64,000 bases of DNA from Candidatus Symbiobacter mobilis CR (GTDB lineage: Bacteria; Pseudomonadota; Gammaproteobacteria; Burkholderiales; Burkholderiaceae_C), in contig NC_022576.1 of assembly GCF_000477435.1 (NCBI RefSeq), positions 248,001-312,000 of the forward strand, given 5' to 3'. The translations under genes were made by a program, and so were the position numbers. Under the pieces are notes generated by a model. The model searched no databases. It was not told the DNA's origin and saw only the letters and a list, made by a program, of their open reading frames with translations. Shown here piece by piece: positions 37,806-47,248 of this stretch (position 1 is its first letter; every line of letters starts with the position of its first letter).

Positions 37806-39038
37806 TCAGGTTTGCTTGGATGGCTGCATTCCTTTCAGCTCCTGGATTCGGGACTCAAGGATGTCGCGCAGCGATTGCATGTCGGCTTGTTTGGTTCCTG
37901 GGTGTTCGGTGGCACTTCGTAGCAGATCGAGGGAGCGTTGGTATACGGCCAGTGCCTCGGCCGTGCGGTTCGATTCCGATAGCACCATACCCAGGTTCAA
38001 GAGTGTGGCAACCCTTTCGTCTGGGGGAGCGTTGCGTTGCATATCGATGGAGGCTGCTTGGGTCAGGGTTTGCAGTGCTGCTTCTTTGTCACCACGCAAT
38101 AGCTGCCAAACCCCTTGCAGTCCGCGCACATTGGCGGCGGCGGCGCTGATCTGTTTCCCTGCCTGATCCAGGATGGTCAACGCTTCTTCCAGCAAGGCAA
38201 AAGCTTGGGGGCGATCCCGGTATCGGTAGAACGCACGGGCTTGTGCAACAAGTGCCAGCGCGGTGTCTTCGGGGTGTGGTGTGCGTAGGCGGCGATAGAG
38301 AGTGGTTCCGGCACCGTGCAGCCCCAGGGTTGTTTCCTTGTTACCGAGCAGGAGGGCGTGTTCCCCTGCTGCCATAAATGCCCAAGCGAGGCTTTGGTCT
38401 GCCGCGCTGGCTTGGGGAAGCCGCCCTGCCAAGGCGAGCATTTGTGCCAGGGGTTCCCGTGCGGCATCGGGGGACATGGCAGCGACAACCCGGCGCTGGG
38501 TCGCGTAAACCTCTGCCAAGTACTCGGCATCGCGGCGGATTGATGCTGCCTGGGTTGCATCTTCCACGCGAACCATACGCAGTGCTGCGTCTACGAAGTT
38601 GCAACCGCTCTCGTTGGCTTCCTCACGCCAGGTTGCGGACCAGTTCCCTGCCACAGCGGAGGCTTGGAGAACGCCGATGTGTTGGTTGGTAGACAGCGAA
38701 AGTAGCGCTGCGGTCGATGCGCCCGGGCCCCAACGAAGTTGTATGGGGTGCATGTCTCCCCATAGCATCCATAGAGGAGAGGAATCAGGAGATTGGTCGC
38801 CCGGTTCTGTAGACATCAAGCCAAAAACAGTCAATCGGTAAGGTAGCGATGGTTGCGCGCCACATTCGCTGCCGACGTGTTGGCGCACCTCCAATTCCCC
38901 GCGCCAGGCTGTTGCATTGGTGGTGTCGGCCATTGCAGCCACTGGCGGCGCGGCAAGGCAAAGGCATAGGCGTAGCATCATTGCCAGGCGCGATGAGCGC
39001 CGAGGTTGCCGGGCTGTAGCATGGGGGAGAGGATGCAT
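37806..39038 (-). CDS. TPR-containing secreted protein
   Basis: About 410 residues from the ATG at 39038. A signal peptide (MMLRLCLCLAAPPVAAMA after a basic stretch) precedes a region with WGDMHPIQLRWGPGAST and a C-terminal set of TPR-like helices (about 230-400), including AFALLEEALTILDQAG and ALAVYQRSLDLL. No Shine-Dalgarno is visible, and ATGs at 39098, 39086, 39038 and 38981-38978 are all possible starts. It probably acts in the periplasm as a scaffold. The function is not recognised. It is in the same accessory block as the caspase-DUF4384 gene but on the other strand. Confidence 0.7.
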   Translation of the reverse strand: MHPLPHATARQPRRSSRLAMMLRLCLCLAAPPVAAMADTTNATAWRGELEVRQHVGSECGAQPSLPYRLTVFGLMSTEPGDQSPDSSPLWMLWGDMHPIQLRWGPGASTAALLSLSTNQHIGVLQASAVAGNWSATWREEANESGCNFVDAALRMVRVEDATQAASIRRDAEYLAEVYATQRRVVAAMSPDAAREPLAQMLALAGRLPQASAADQSLAWAFMAAGEHALLLGNKETTLGLHGAGTTLYRRLRTPHPEDTALALVAQARAFYRYRDRPQAFALLEEALTILDQAGKQISAAAANVRGLQGVWQLLRGDKEAALQTLTQAASIDMQRNAPPDERVATLLNLGMVLSESNRTAEALAVYQRSLDLLRSATEHPGTKQADMQSLRDILESRIQELKGMQPSKQT

Positions 39039-39645
39039 GGTATGGGTGACTTGGGTGGTTGGGATTGCGTGGAATGTGGAAGCCATGGTGATTTGCATGA
39101 GAGGAAGGATGTTGCAGTACCCTCGCGATTGCTGCTGGATGCTACCGATCGCAAAGACCAGACAGGTGTCTTTGAGGGGGACAATGCACGTATAGACGAT
39201 GCACTTGCCGTTTGTCAAGTTGTTTTTCAACAGATGTGTTGTAATTACCCTGCAAAATTTTTTCTGCAGGGCTGCCAGAGCAAGCAAGAGCATGCAAGGG
39301 AAAAGGAAATGGATACAGTGCAACCTCGGCTACGGTATGTACGGTATACATCCATTTTTCGGCTTTCAGAATCCATCGCGGCTTCCGTCGCTTCTACCAA
39401 AGCGTAGCATCTCTATCCTTGGTGTTTTGTGCTGGCGACTGTTGTTGCATGCCTCCCTGCTGTCCTTTTGCACCTACCCCTAGTTGTGGGCACCACTCGT
39501 GTTGATGGAACGTTGGGCATGATGTCCAGATGGTATGCGATGGGCGGTATTTTTACAGTATCGAATGAAGATGCCGTGAATATCTATTGCATTAGATAGA
39601 TTTGTTAACAATATATTTTTCTTGCTAACCAAAAGGAGTGTGATA
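39039..39645. other. Intergenic region between divergent genes
   Basis: About 600 bp. The right part (39500-39640) is AT-rich and presumably holds the promoter of the small secreted protein at 39646. In the left part the upstream frame of the TPR gene stays open to 39323, but nothing supports a start there. No RNA gene or repeat was seen. Confidence 0.5.
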
Positions 39646-40137
39646 ATGAAAATCATGATTACTGCCATAATTGCTGGACTGTTTTGTTTTTCCACTATTG
39701 CAGGCGAGGATAAAGAAGAAAAAGCTGGAGATATTCGTATAGCACGGTTGCTAAAAGAACAAGATTTGAAATACACTGTTGATAAGGATGGGGATTTTCT
39801 TTTATATAATTCTGCAGGGAATGATAGATCACAAATTATTTTTATTTCTTCCGATACTTCTGAGTTAGGATCGCTGGAGATCAGAGAAGTATGGGCTGTC
39901 GCATACCGATCAAAAACTCCTCTTACGGCAGATATCGCTAATCAGCTTCTTACGCAAAATTCCAAGGTAAAACTTGGAGCATGGGAGTTGAGAAAAATGA
40001 GTAATAATTTTGTTGCTGTGTTTTCAGCAAAGATTGATGCCAATTCCGATGGAGAGTCCTTGCTTGCAGCAATCTTGGCGGTAACAAAAACTGCAGATCC
40101 AATGGAGAAGGAGCTGACCAGTGAAGATGAATTTTGA
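39646..40137 (+). CDS. Small secreted protein, possibly YbjN-like
   Basis: 163 residues. A signal peptide (MKIMITAIIAGLFCFSTIAG) is followed by an alpha/beta domain (LLKEQDLKYTVDKDGDFLLY and onward) that resembles YbjN/type III chaperone-like folds. That resemblance is only a guess. AAGGAG lies 7 bases upstream and decides the start. The gene is much richer in A+T than its neighbours, a sign of transfer. The caspase, PPC and HtrA genes follow on the same strand. Confidence 0.75.
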   Translation: MKIMITAIIAGLFCFSTIAGEDKEEKAGDIRIARLLKEQDLKYTVDKDGDFLLYNSAGNDRSQIIFISSDTSELGSLEIREVWAVAYRSKTPLTADIANQLLTQNSKVKLGAWELRKMSNNFVAVFSAKIDANSDGESLLAAILAVTKTADPMEKELTSEDEF

Positions 40138-40239
40138 GATCAACGTTCGCCTGCAACTGTAAGTTATTTTCCCTTTTGTACGTTGCGACAGTTCCTTGGC
40201 GCATCCGGAGGTTTGTTTGGGTTTGGTGATGGAGGCGGT

Positions 40240-41751
40240 ATGCGATACAGCGTTTCTCAATGCATGTCGGATGATCAAAGCATTGGCTGCAATGCAGCCA
40301 CAGCAACGGAATTGGCGTTTTGGCGCAGATTCCGTGTTCTGTGGATGGTGTGGTTGGCATTGCCTTTCATGCTGGCCCAGCACGCGTTGGCTCAGGTCCA
40401 GTTGCCTGGAGCAGCTTCGGGGTCTTCGGGTTTCGCGGCAGTCGTTGCGCAGGTCGCCCCAGGAGTAGTGGGTATTTCGGTAAGCCAGTCCCGGTCTGCA
40501 GACAACCCATTGCTGAATGACCCTGTTTTTCGGCGATTTTTCGAAGATCTGCAGGGTGAGCGTGGTCATGGAGACAGTGCTTCGCACACTGATCGGCCCG
40601 TGATGCGGCCCGCTGGTTCCGGTGTCGTGGTGGACGCTGCGCGCGGCTTGGTGCTGACGAACCACCACGTTGTGCAAGGGGCTTCGCGCCTTATGGTGAT
40701 GTTGAATGACCGCCGCGAACTGCTGGCAGAACTGGTGGGCTCTGATCCTGGGACAGACGTGGCTGTACTGCGTGTGCGGCCCGAGAAGCTCACAGCAGTG
40801 CCAGTGGGAGATTCCGATGCCTTGCGCGTGGGGGATCTCGTCGTGGCGATAGGCAATCCCTTCGGGTTGGGGCAGACAGTGACCTCAGGAATCGTGTCTG
40901 CAATGGGCAGGGGACTTTCCCCAGAAGGGTACGAGGACTACATCCAGACCGATGCTGCCGTCAACCCTGGGAATTCCGGTGGCGCGCTGATCAATATGCG
41001 CGGTGAACTCGTTGGAATCAATACGGCCATTCTGAGTGGTGGAAGGGGAGGGCAAGGCGGGAATATCGGCATTGGCTTTGCTATTCCGACCAGTATGGCG
41101 CAGGCTGTGCTGGATCAGATCATTCGATTCGGCGAAGTCATGCGTGGCCGCATTGGCGTACAGGCGGAAGAAGTTACCGAGGCCGTGGTGGCACGGGAAG
41201 GACTTCCCATTATTGCCGGGGCGTTGGTGCGTTCCGTAGCCAGCGGTTCTTCGGCAGACAGGGCGGGTCTCCGAGTAAATGACGTTGTGCTGGAAGTGGA
41301 TGGTCGTCCGGTGCGTACAGTGTCAGACCTTCGTAACCGGGTGGCGCTGATCCCCGTGGGGAACCAGATTCGGCTGAAAGTCTGGCGGCGCGGTGTGCAG
41401 TCGGTTTTGCAAGTCCCGGTTGAGGCCGTCAGTGCCGACGAAGTTGCCAAGGCACAGCAGCAGACGCCTGCCAGTAGTGCCCCCGGTGTGGCCAAGCCTA
41501 GTGCCCCCGAGTCCACCTCCGTACTCCAAGGGATGCAGTTGTCCCGCGGGCGTGATGGGTTGTTGGTGAGTGGCGTGCGTGCGGGTGCCCCCGCTCATGC
41601 GCTAGGCTTTCGCAATGGCGATGTGATTCTGGGGGTTGATCGGGCGCCGGTTTCTACCGTCCAAGAATTTGGTGCTGTACTTCGTCGAAGTGGCAGCAAG
41701 GTCATTTCCGTTTTGAGAGGGGAGGTCAAGCTGCGATTGCATGTGGGCTAG
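40240..41751 (+). CDS. HtrA/Deg-type periplasmic serine protease
   Basis: 503 residues. After an N-terminal signal or anchor segment comes a trypsin-like protease domain with a full triad: His 143 (TNHHVV), Asp 173 (GTDVAVL) and Ser 246 (NPGNSGGAL). Two PDZ domains follow (about 320-410 and 440-503). It degrades or refolds misfolded envelope proteins in the family's usual role. GGAGG lies just before the ATG at 40240. The frame opens earlier at a TTG without support. It may form a unit with the downstream PPC and caspase genes, so it could also process one of them. That is inference. Confidence 0.9.
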   Translation: MRYSVSQCMSDDQSIGCNAATATELAFWRRFRVLWMVWLALPFMLAQHALAQVQLPGAASGSSGFAAVVAQVAPGVVGISVSQSRSADNPLLNDPVFRRFFEDLQGERGHGDSASHTDRPVMRPAGSGVVVDAARGLVLTNHHVVQGASRLMVMLNDRRELLAELVGSDPGTDVAVLRVRPEKLTAVPVGDSDALRVGDLVVAIGNPFGLGQTVTSGIVSAMGRGLSPEGYEDYIQTDAAVNPGNSGGALINMRGELVGINTAILSGGRGGQGGNIGIGFAIPTSMAQAVLDQIIRFGEVMRGRIGVQAEEVTEAVVAREGLPIIAGALVRSVASGSSADRAGLRVNDVVLEVDGRPVRTVSDLRNRVALIPVGNQIRLKVWRRGVQSVLQVPVEAVSADEVAKAQQQTPASSAPGVAKPSAPESTSVLQGMQLSRGRDGLLVSGVRAGAPAHALGFRNGDVILGVDRAPVSTVQEFGAVLRRSGSKVISVLRGEVKLRLHVG

Positions 41752-41832
41752 GGCGGCCCAGCGACGACTGCGTGGCACGTTGGCCGTTGCTGTCGTCAAT
41801 TCATTATTTTCAATTTTTTTTGGGGGTTTTGT

Positions 41833-42528
41833 ATGTCGTTTCAGACTCGTTTGGTTCCCTTTGCTTTTGCAGCGGTATCGCTGTTCTGCATCCCGGTTTT
41901 TGCTGATGGCAATCCAAAGAGTTCGAATGTGGGAGAGGCTACTGCGCCCACGGCCAGTTCGACTGCTGTCGATCATTGGGAAACAGCAATGGCTTTGGTC
42001 CGTTATGGAGATAGCAAGCAGGACGCACTGGCGATGATTGCGGCTGCCCGGATCATGAAGGAGGTGGGTGATAGTCCCTCGAAGGCCGCAGTCGTCAAGG
42101 GCTCTGGTCAAACAACATCGGCAGACAAGAAAACAGACACGTTGACTGTGGAAGCAATCTTGGCCAGGGCCAAGCAGTATGCCGGGGATCGCAAGGATCT
42201 GGTAGCTTTGGCGGAGGATGCAGCCAGGGTAGGAGGGCGCGGTGCCGTGCATGGCCCTGGGCGTAAGAGTACCCTTGTGTACAGAGGTACGCAGGACGTA
42301 TATCAGGTAGCTTTTCGTGGCGGTGAGCCAGCCATTGTGTTTGCTGCGGGGGACGGGGACTCCGATCTGGACTTGTATGTATATGACGAGAATGAAAACC
42401 TGATTTGTAGTGATACAGACCTCACTGATCGGATGCTGTGCCGTTGGTCGCCAAGATGGACTGGGCAGTTTACGATCAAGGTCAAAAACCTGGGTATGGC
42501 CAATTACTACACGATCGTCCATAACTGA
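41833..42528 (+). CDS. Secreted PPC-domain protein
   Basis: 231 residues. A signal peptide (to about residue 24, VFADG) precedes a helical middle part. The C-terminal domain of about 95 residues has DSDLDLYVYDENENLI and a final beta-rich segment typical of bacterial pre-peptidase C-terminal (PPC) domains. These are usually binding or export modules of secreted proteases. Here it stands alone, between an HtrA protease and a caspase-domain protein. GGGGG sits just upstream of the ATG. Confidence 0.8.
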   Translation: MSFQTRLVPFAFAAVSLFCIPVFADGNPKSSNVGEATAPTASSTAVDHWETAMALVRYGDSKQDALAMIAAARIMKEVGDSPSKAAVVKGSGQTTSADKKTDTLTVEAILARAKQYAGDRKDLVALAEDAARVGGRGAVHGPGRKSTLVYRGTQDVYQVAFRGGEPAIVFAAGDGDSDLDLYVYDENENLICSDTDLTDRMLCRWSPRWTGQFTIKVKNLGMANYYTIVHN

Positions 42529-42653
42529 TGTTGTAGGGCAGCACATGGCTCCAGGTACAGGCAATGTCGGCCTGCCATGGCTGCCTTCTTGACAACAGTC
42601 TGTGGGGGTTTTCCCATGTCGCTGTGTGTCTCACACTTTGCTGAGTCTCTGTT

Positions 42654-44819
42654 ATGAACGTCCATCGTTTCATGCGTTGTTGTGTATTGGGTATTGTCGT
42701 GTGGGCTATTTCCATGGCAGCAAGTGCGTCTCCCACTCCGTCAAGATACCGGGCGCTTCTTGTTGGAGTGTCGGAGTATCCATTGCTCCAAAAAAGAGAT
42801 CTATACGGTCCCAAAAATGATGTTGCCAAGATGCGCGAATTGTTGGCAAGTTATGGTGTCCCCAAAGGGAATATCACCGTTTTGGCGGATGGGGTGGAAG
42901 GCTCTGTGTCTATGCCAACCCGCAAAGATATTCTCGCTTCTTTGAAGCAGCTTGCTGACAGTACCTTGCCTGGAGACTACGTCATTCTTTTTATGGCAGG
43001 GCATGGGAGCCAGCTCCCTGTACCAGAGCGCAGCCCTTTCGCGATAGATGAGCCGGATGGTTTGTTCGAGGTTTTTTTGCCACGGGATATTGCACGTTGG
43101 GAAGGCGATGAGCAAGATGGCGATGCGAAGCAAAACCAAGCGATTGTGGATCACGAAATTCGCGCCCATGTAGATCGGATTGCGACAGCGGGCGCCTTTG
43201 TTTGGGCAATTTTTGATTCGTGTCACTCTGCCACGATGGTGCGGGGTGGGGATGTACGACTGCGACAGGTGTCACCATCGGACTTGGGAGTTCCCCAGAG
43301 TGCCATCACAAAAGCTGCCAGTCGTGCAGCTTCCGTATCTGGAAGCGTGCAGCGCCAACGTAGCTCTTCTGGAAGTGGGCGTTCTGTGTATTTTTATGCG
43401 GCACAGACTGATGAACAAGCACCCGAAATGCCTTTCCCTAGAGATGTTCGGGAAAGGGCGAAGCAGGGTGGTGTCGACTACGGCCTTTTCAGTCACACGC
43501 TGCAGCAAGCGCTGGAGGGTGGTGCGGGAATGACTTACCGTCAATTGGCGCAGCAGATTTTGACTCGCTATCGGGCAATGGGTCGTGGAGATGCACAGGC
43601 TACTCCACTGTTTTCTGGATCGGGACTCGACGAGGATGTGCTCGGTAAGCCTGCCGTTTCATATCGGCAGTGGCAACTCGACTTCGAACCGCCAATGAGT
43701 ATTCCGGCCGGAGAGTTGGCTGAGGTGTACGAGGGTGCTGTGTTTGCCATTCTGCCTTCGGCAACTGCAGAATCGACAGAAGCATTGGGCTACGTTCAAG
43801 CTATCCATACTAGTGCTACCAGCGCGGAGCTGGCCCCGGTGGCCTTCGGGCAAAAGCCTGCGTTTTCGGAGTCACAGTTACAAGTTGGCAAGATCGCCAG
43901 ACTGGTGCAGTCATCTGTGCCATTTTCTCTGGCTGTGGCCACAGATTTGACGCAATGCAAGATACCTTGTCCTTTTGCGGAACCGCTACACAAATTGGCC
44001 ACTGCGCCACAGCAAGCAGATGCGATCAGAGATGTACGTTGGGTCGATCATGCGGATGAGGCACAAGTGGTTTTGCGTGCGCAAGGTACCCGACTGTGGT
44101 TCTTGCCACAGAGTGTGGCTTCGCTGAAAGTAGAAGACTCCGTAATGCCCGAAAAGCGCTATGTGTATCTGGATCTCGGTCCAAAGGCAACTGCTGAAGG
44201 GATACGTACAAAATTGGTACAGAATTTGCGGTCGGTGCGGAAAGCCACCAATATTGCTCGTGCTGCTGCAAGCCTATCCAATCAGTCCGTAAACAATTCC
44301 TTGGAAGTTAAAATATCTCGAACGAAAGATAGACAGGAATTGCCAATAAATCCTAATGAAGCTATTCCTACATTTTATCCAGGAGATGTTATCAAGGTTC
44401 GCATGAAGAATACTGGCTTAAAAAATCTTGATGTCACTGCACTATATGTAGATAGCAAGTTTGGAATAACGATTATGTTTCCGAATCCGGTGGGGTCAAG
44501 CAATCGACTACAGCCTGGAGCCAGCTTTCCGTTCGAATTCCAGATTACTGATTCTACTTTGGGAATGGAACAGATTGTGCTGGTGGTAGTGGAGGCCAAA
44601 GAACATTCCGATCGGGCAGATTTTTCTTTTTTGCAACAAGATGCAGTTCCGAGCGAAATTGTTCGCCGAGGGACAGCAGAGCAAGATCGGTTGATTCTTG
44701 ATCAATTTATTCGGGGTATGGGCGCTCCAGAATACGCAGTTCGTAGTGCAAGTCCTAGCCCTTCATTGTCTGCAACAGGGATGCAGGCATTCTGGTGGAA
44801 GGTGGAGTCGCGACCCTAG
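42654..44819 (+). CDS. Caspase-domain protein with C-terminal DUF4384
   Basis: 721 residues. A signal peptide (to about residue 25) is followed by a metacaspase-like domain with His 117 (MAGHGSQ) and Cys 190 (FDSCHSAT). A middle region is unassigned. The C-terminal DUF4384-like beta domain (about 560-690) contains FYPGDVIKVRMKNTG and GITIMFPNP. The dyad is intact. It is exported, so it is likely active in the periplasm. It follows the PPC gene on the same strand and lies in the accessory block. The C-terminal 180 residues are more A+T-rich than the rest. Confidence 0.88.
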   Translation: MNVHRFMRCCVLGIVVWAISMAASASPTPSRYRALLVGVSEYPLLQKRDLYGPKNDVAKMRELLASYGVPKGNITVLADGVEGSVSMPTRKDILASLKQLADSTLPGDYVILFMAGHGSQLPVPERSPFAIDEPDGLFEVFLPRDIARWEGDEQDGDAKQNQAIVDHEIRAHVDRIATAGAFVWAIFDSCHSATMVRGGDVRLRQVSPSDLGVPQSAITKAASRAASVSGSVQRQRSSSGSGRSVYFYAAQTDEQAPEMPFPRDVRERAKQGGVDYGLFSHTLQQALEGGAGMTYRQLAQQILTRYRAMGRGDAQATPLFSGSGLDEDVLGKPAVSYRQWQLDFEPPMSIPAGELAEVYEGAVFAILPSATAESTEALGYVQAIHTSATSAELAPVAFGQKPAFSESQLQVGKIARLVQSSVPFSLAVATDLTQCKIPCPFAEPLHKLATAPQQADAIRDVRWVDHADEAQVVLRAQGTRLWFLPQSVASLKVEDSVMPEKRYVYLDLGPKATAEGIRTKLVQNLRSVRKATNIARAAASLSNQSVNNSLEVKISRTKDRQELPINPNEAIPTFYPGDVIKVRMKNTGLKNLDVTALYVDSKFGITIMFPNPVGSSNRLQPGASFPFEFQITDSTLGMEQIVLVVVEAKEHSDRADFSFLQQDAVPSEIVRRGTAEQDRLILDQFIRGMGAPEYAVRSASPSPSLSATGMQAFWWKVESRP

Positions 44820-44851
44820 TGAAACGTGGAAACGAATTTCACACACCGGAA

Positions 44852-46879
44852 TTAGCCTGAAGTAGTGTGGACTGGTACCGCCTTTGCCAGCCTCTTCCAC
44901 TCCCTACGTAGCGCGGCAAGTTGCTGGGAGAGAGAACCCTGCTGCGGCTTGGGTGGGGCGTAGCGCAGGGTTTCCATGCGCAGCAGCCAGCCTTGCAGCG
45001 CTGGCGTAGGTTGGAGCGCCAGCAAGGCTGCAATGCCCCGGGGGGTGGGGTGCACGGGCAGGGGCCACCCGCGTTGGCGCAGTCTTGTGGTCACGGCGTG
45101 GAATAGGCGTAACCAGGGGTCTTGCCGTTGGCGCAGCAGGTATCGCAACGCGGCCCATACGGCGGCGATGGTTGCCATGGTGCCGAAGAGAGCGATGCCG
45201 AGATGTTGCCAGCTTGGGCTGTCGAAACCCAGGTTGCGCAGCAGGTCGAACTGGCGGGTCTGTCCATAGTGCAATACCCAATCGTTCCAGCGCGTGTTGG
45301 CTGCGTCCCATAGTGCGCGCAGTTCCCACGCCAGGCGGGGGTGTACGCGCTCAAACAGGGCCGTATTGCCGAGCGTCATCGGTGCGCGTTGCAGGGTGCC
45401 GATCCTGGCGGGGGCGACAACGGCAGTGGGGTCGATGCGAAACCATCCCCGCCCGGGCATCCATAGCTCGGCCCAGGCGTGCGCGTCGCTGTGGCGGACA
45501 GTCCACAGCCCATCGATGGGATTGCGTTCTCCGCCCTGGTAGCCAGTCACGACGCGGGCGGGGATGCCGAGGGCACGCAGCAGGATGACGAAGCTCGATG
45601 CAATGTGCTCGCAAAAACCCAGCTTGCGGTCGAACCAATACTCGTCTGCGCTGTGCAGGCCATAGATGCCGACGTCGAGCGTGTAGCGGTACCCGCCTTG
45701 GCGCAGGTGATTCAGGGCAAATTGGGCCCAGTCCAGGGCTGTGTTGTCAGCGTTGCGGGGGTCATTGCGCAGTTGTGCGGCCCAGGCTTGGGTGCGGGGG
45801 TTGCTCCATGTGGGAAGCCACTGAAAGGGGAGCAGGGAGGGTTCGGCGGTGCGCGGGCCGTGCTCAAAGTGGGGGTAGCTTTCGACGTCGTACCGCAGTA
45901 CTTCCATGATGGGCTTCGGGTGCAGCCATTGCAGGTCACGGGTCATCACTGCACGCTGGCCTTCGATGGCCACGGCGGCTTCCAGCACAGGTAGCCAGGG
46001 GAGTCGATTCGGTTCCTGCGTCACCTGGTAGCGCACGGGGTTGCCGTGGATGCGCAGCTCGGGTTCGGGAAGGGGGGTATTTACCATCCAATGGTTGCGT
46101 GCGCGCCAGGTTCTGCCGTCGAAGGCCCACAGGACCGGCCCGCGAAAGTAGAGCTGGGTGGGGTCGGGAATCGGGCCTGCAAAGCGGATGCGCATGGCAA
46201 TGCCGTCGTCGAGGGCAAGGTGCGTGACGTCGCCAACGGTCATGCTGCCGGACAAGCCACTGCGCCCGGTCAGTGCATTGCCCGGTGTGCCCCATAGCGG
46301 GGACAGGCGTGGGAAGAACAGAAAAAGCAGCAGCATCAGGGGGGTAGCCCAGAGCAGGATGCGGCCTGCTGTGTAGGCGGACTGACGCAACGCAGGCGAA
46401 TTGCCGATACGGTGTGCATGCACCAGCGCGGTCAGCAGCCCCAAAAGCCCGGCGAGCATCCCTGCTGCGGTCAGCAAGGATTGCGAATGGAAAAACTGCG
46501 CCAGCAGCAGGAAAAACCCCACGAAAAACAGCACGAAGGCATCGCGCCGCGCACGCAATTCCAGTGTTTTGAGTACGAGCAAGAGCAGGAGCAGGCACAC
46601 CCCCGCATCCTGACCTAGCAGGGTGCGGTACGTCAGCGCCGTCGATACCACCGCAGCGAGCAGCAAGCCGCCGACGAGCCACTTAGGCGGCAGGGGCATC
46701 CCACGCCATGCCAGGATGGCACGCCAGCCAAGGACGGCCGCACAAGCCAGCCCGCACCACAACGGGGTGAAACGGAACTGCGGCAGCGCCACCCAGAGCA
46801 GCACAACCAGGATGAACAGCGTATCCCGTGCGTCACGGGGAAGGCGCAGGAACGCGGAAGCTAGCACGGGGTTCCTCAT
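44852..46879 (-). CDS. TgpA-type membrane transglutaminase
   Basis: 675 residues. An N-terminal DUF3488 region has about six membrane helices. A periplasmic transglutaminase-like domain has the Cys-His-Asp triad (KLGFCEHI, SDAHAWAEL, IDPTAV). Another membrane helix (about 565-585) and a DUF4129 cytoplasmic tail follow. This is the essential Pseudomonas TgpA family, probably acting on cell-envelope protein substrates. In many bacteria it follows moxR and a DUF58 gene, which are not next to it here. It is convergent with the caspase-DUF4384 gene. Confidence 0.9.
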   Translation of the reverse strand: MRNPVLASAFLRLPRDARDTLFILVVLLWVALPQFRFTPLWCGLACAAVLGWRAILAWRGMPLPPKWLVGGLLLAAVVSTALTYRTLLGQDAGVCLLLLLLVLKTLELRARRDAFVLFFVGFFLLLAQFFHSQSLLTAAGMLAGLLGLLTALVHAHRIGNSPALRQSAYTAGRILLWATPLMLLLFLFFPRLSPLWGTPGNALTGRSGLSGSMTVGDVTHLALDDGIAMRIRFAGPIPDPTQLYFRGPVLWAFDGRTWRARNHWMVNTPLPEPELRIHGNPVRYQVTQEPNRLPWLPVLEAAVAIEGQRAVMTRDLQWLHPKPIMEVLRYDVESYPHFEHGPRTAEPSLLPFQWLPTWSNPRTQAWAAQLRNDPRNADNTALDWAQFALNHLRQGGYRYTLDVGIYGLHSADEYWFDRKLGFCEHIASSFVILLRALGIPARVVTGYQGGERNPIDGLWTVRHSDAHAWAELWMPGRGWFRIDPTAVVAPARIGTLQRAPMTLGNTALFERVHPRLAWELRALWDAANTRWNDWVLHYGQTRQFDLLRNLGFDSPSWQHLGIALFGTMATIAAVWAALRYLLRQRQDPWLRLFHAVTTRLRQRGWPLPVHPTPRGIAALLALQPTPALQGWLLRMETLRYAPPKPQQGSLSQQLAALRREWKRLAKAVPVHTTSG

Positions 46880-47248
46880 GGGAAGGGGATGGATATCGAA
46901 AGGATGGAATCAGCTTGCACTGGTGGCTGCGGAATCGGCAGGAAGCACAGCGTACACGCAGTGCGCACGCTGCAAAGCGGTATGGGCAAACTTGCAGGCA
47001 AAAAAAAACCACTGCCGGGCGAACCTGGCAGTGGTCGAAAGCAATCGAGATGATGAACTACCGCACTGAATTGCTGTACGGGTACTGCGCATCATCCCCA
47101 CACCAACGGATGCCCCTTGGGGGCAAACCCACAGGGGAGCAAGAAGGATCAGAGGGATGTATCACCAAGGGATGCATTACAAAGTGACGCATCGCAGAGA
47201 TGCACACCGCTACACCCTCCTTGCAGGATCAAGGACGATGGTTGTTGA
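46880..47248. other. Intergenic region with terminator
   Basis: About 370 bp between two minus-strand genes. It holds the 3' untranslated part of the DUF1566 gene, the terminator at 47000-47034, and the presumed promoter region of tgpA. The 47150-47180 part has short repeats (GGGATG, ATCACCAA). No gene is seen. Confidence 0.5.
47000..47034 (-). terminator. Rho-independent terminator of the DUF1566 gene
   Basis: On the minus strand a hairpin with an 8-bp perfect stem (CCACTGCC/GGCAGTGG) is followed by a run of at least 8 U. It lies about 215 bp after the stop at 47249. Confidence 0.85.
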
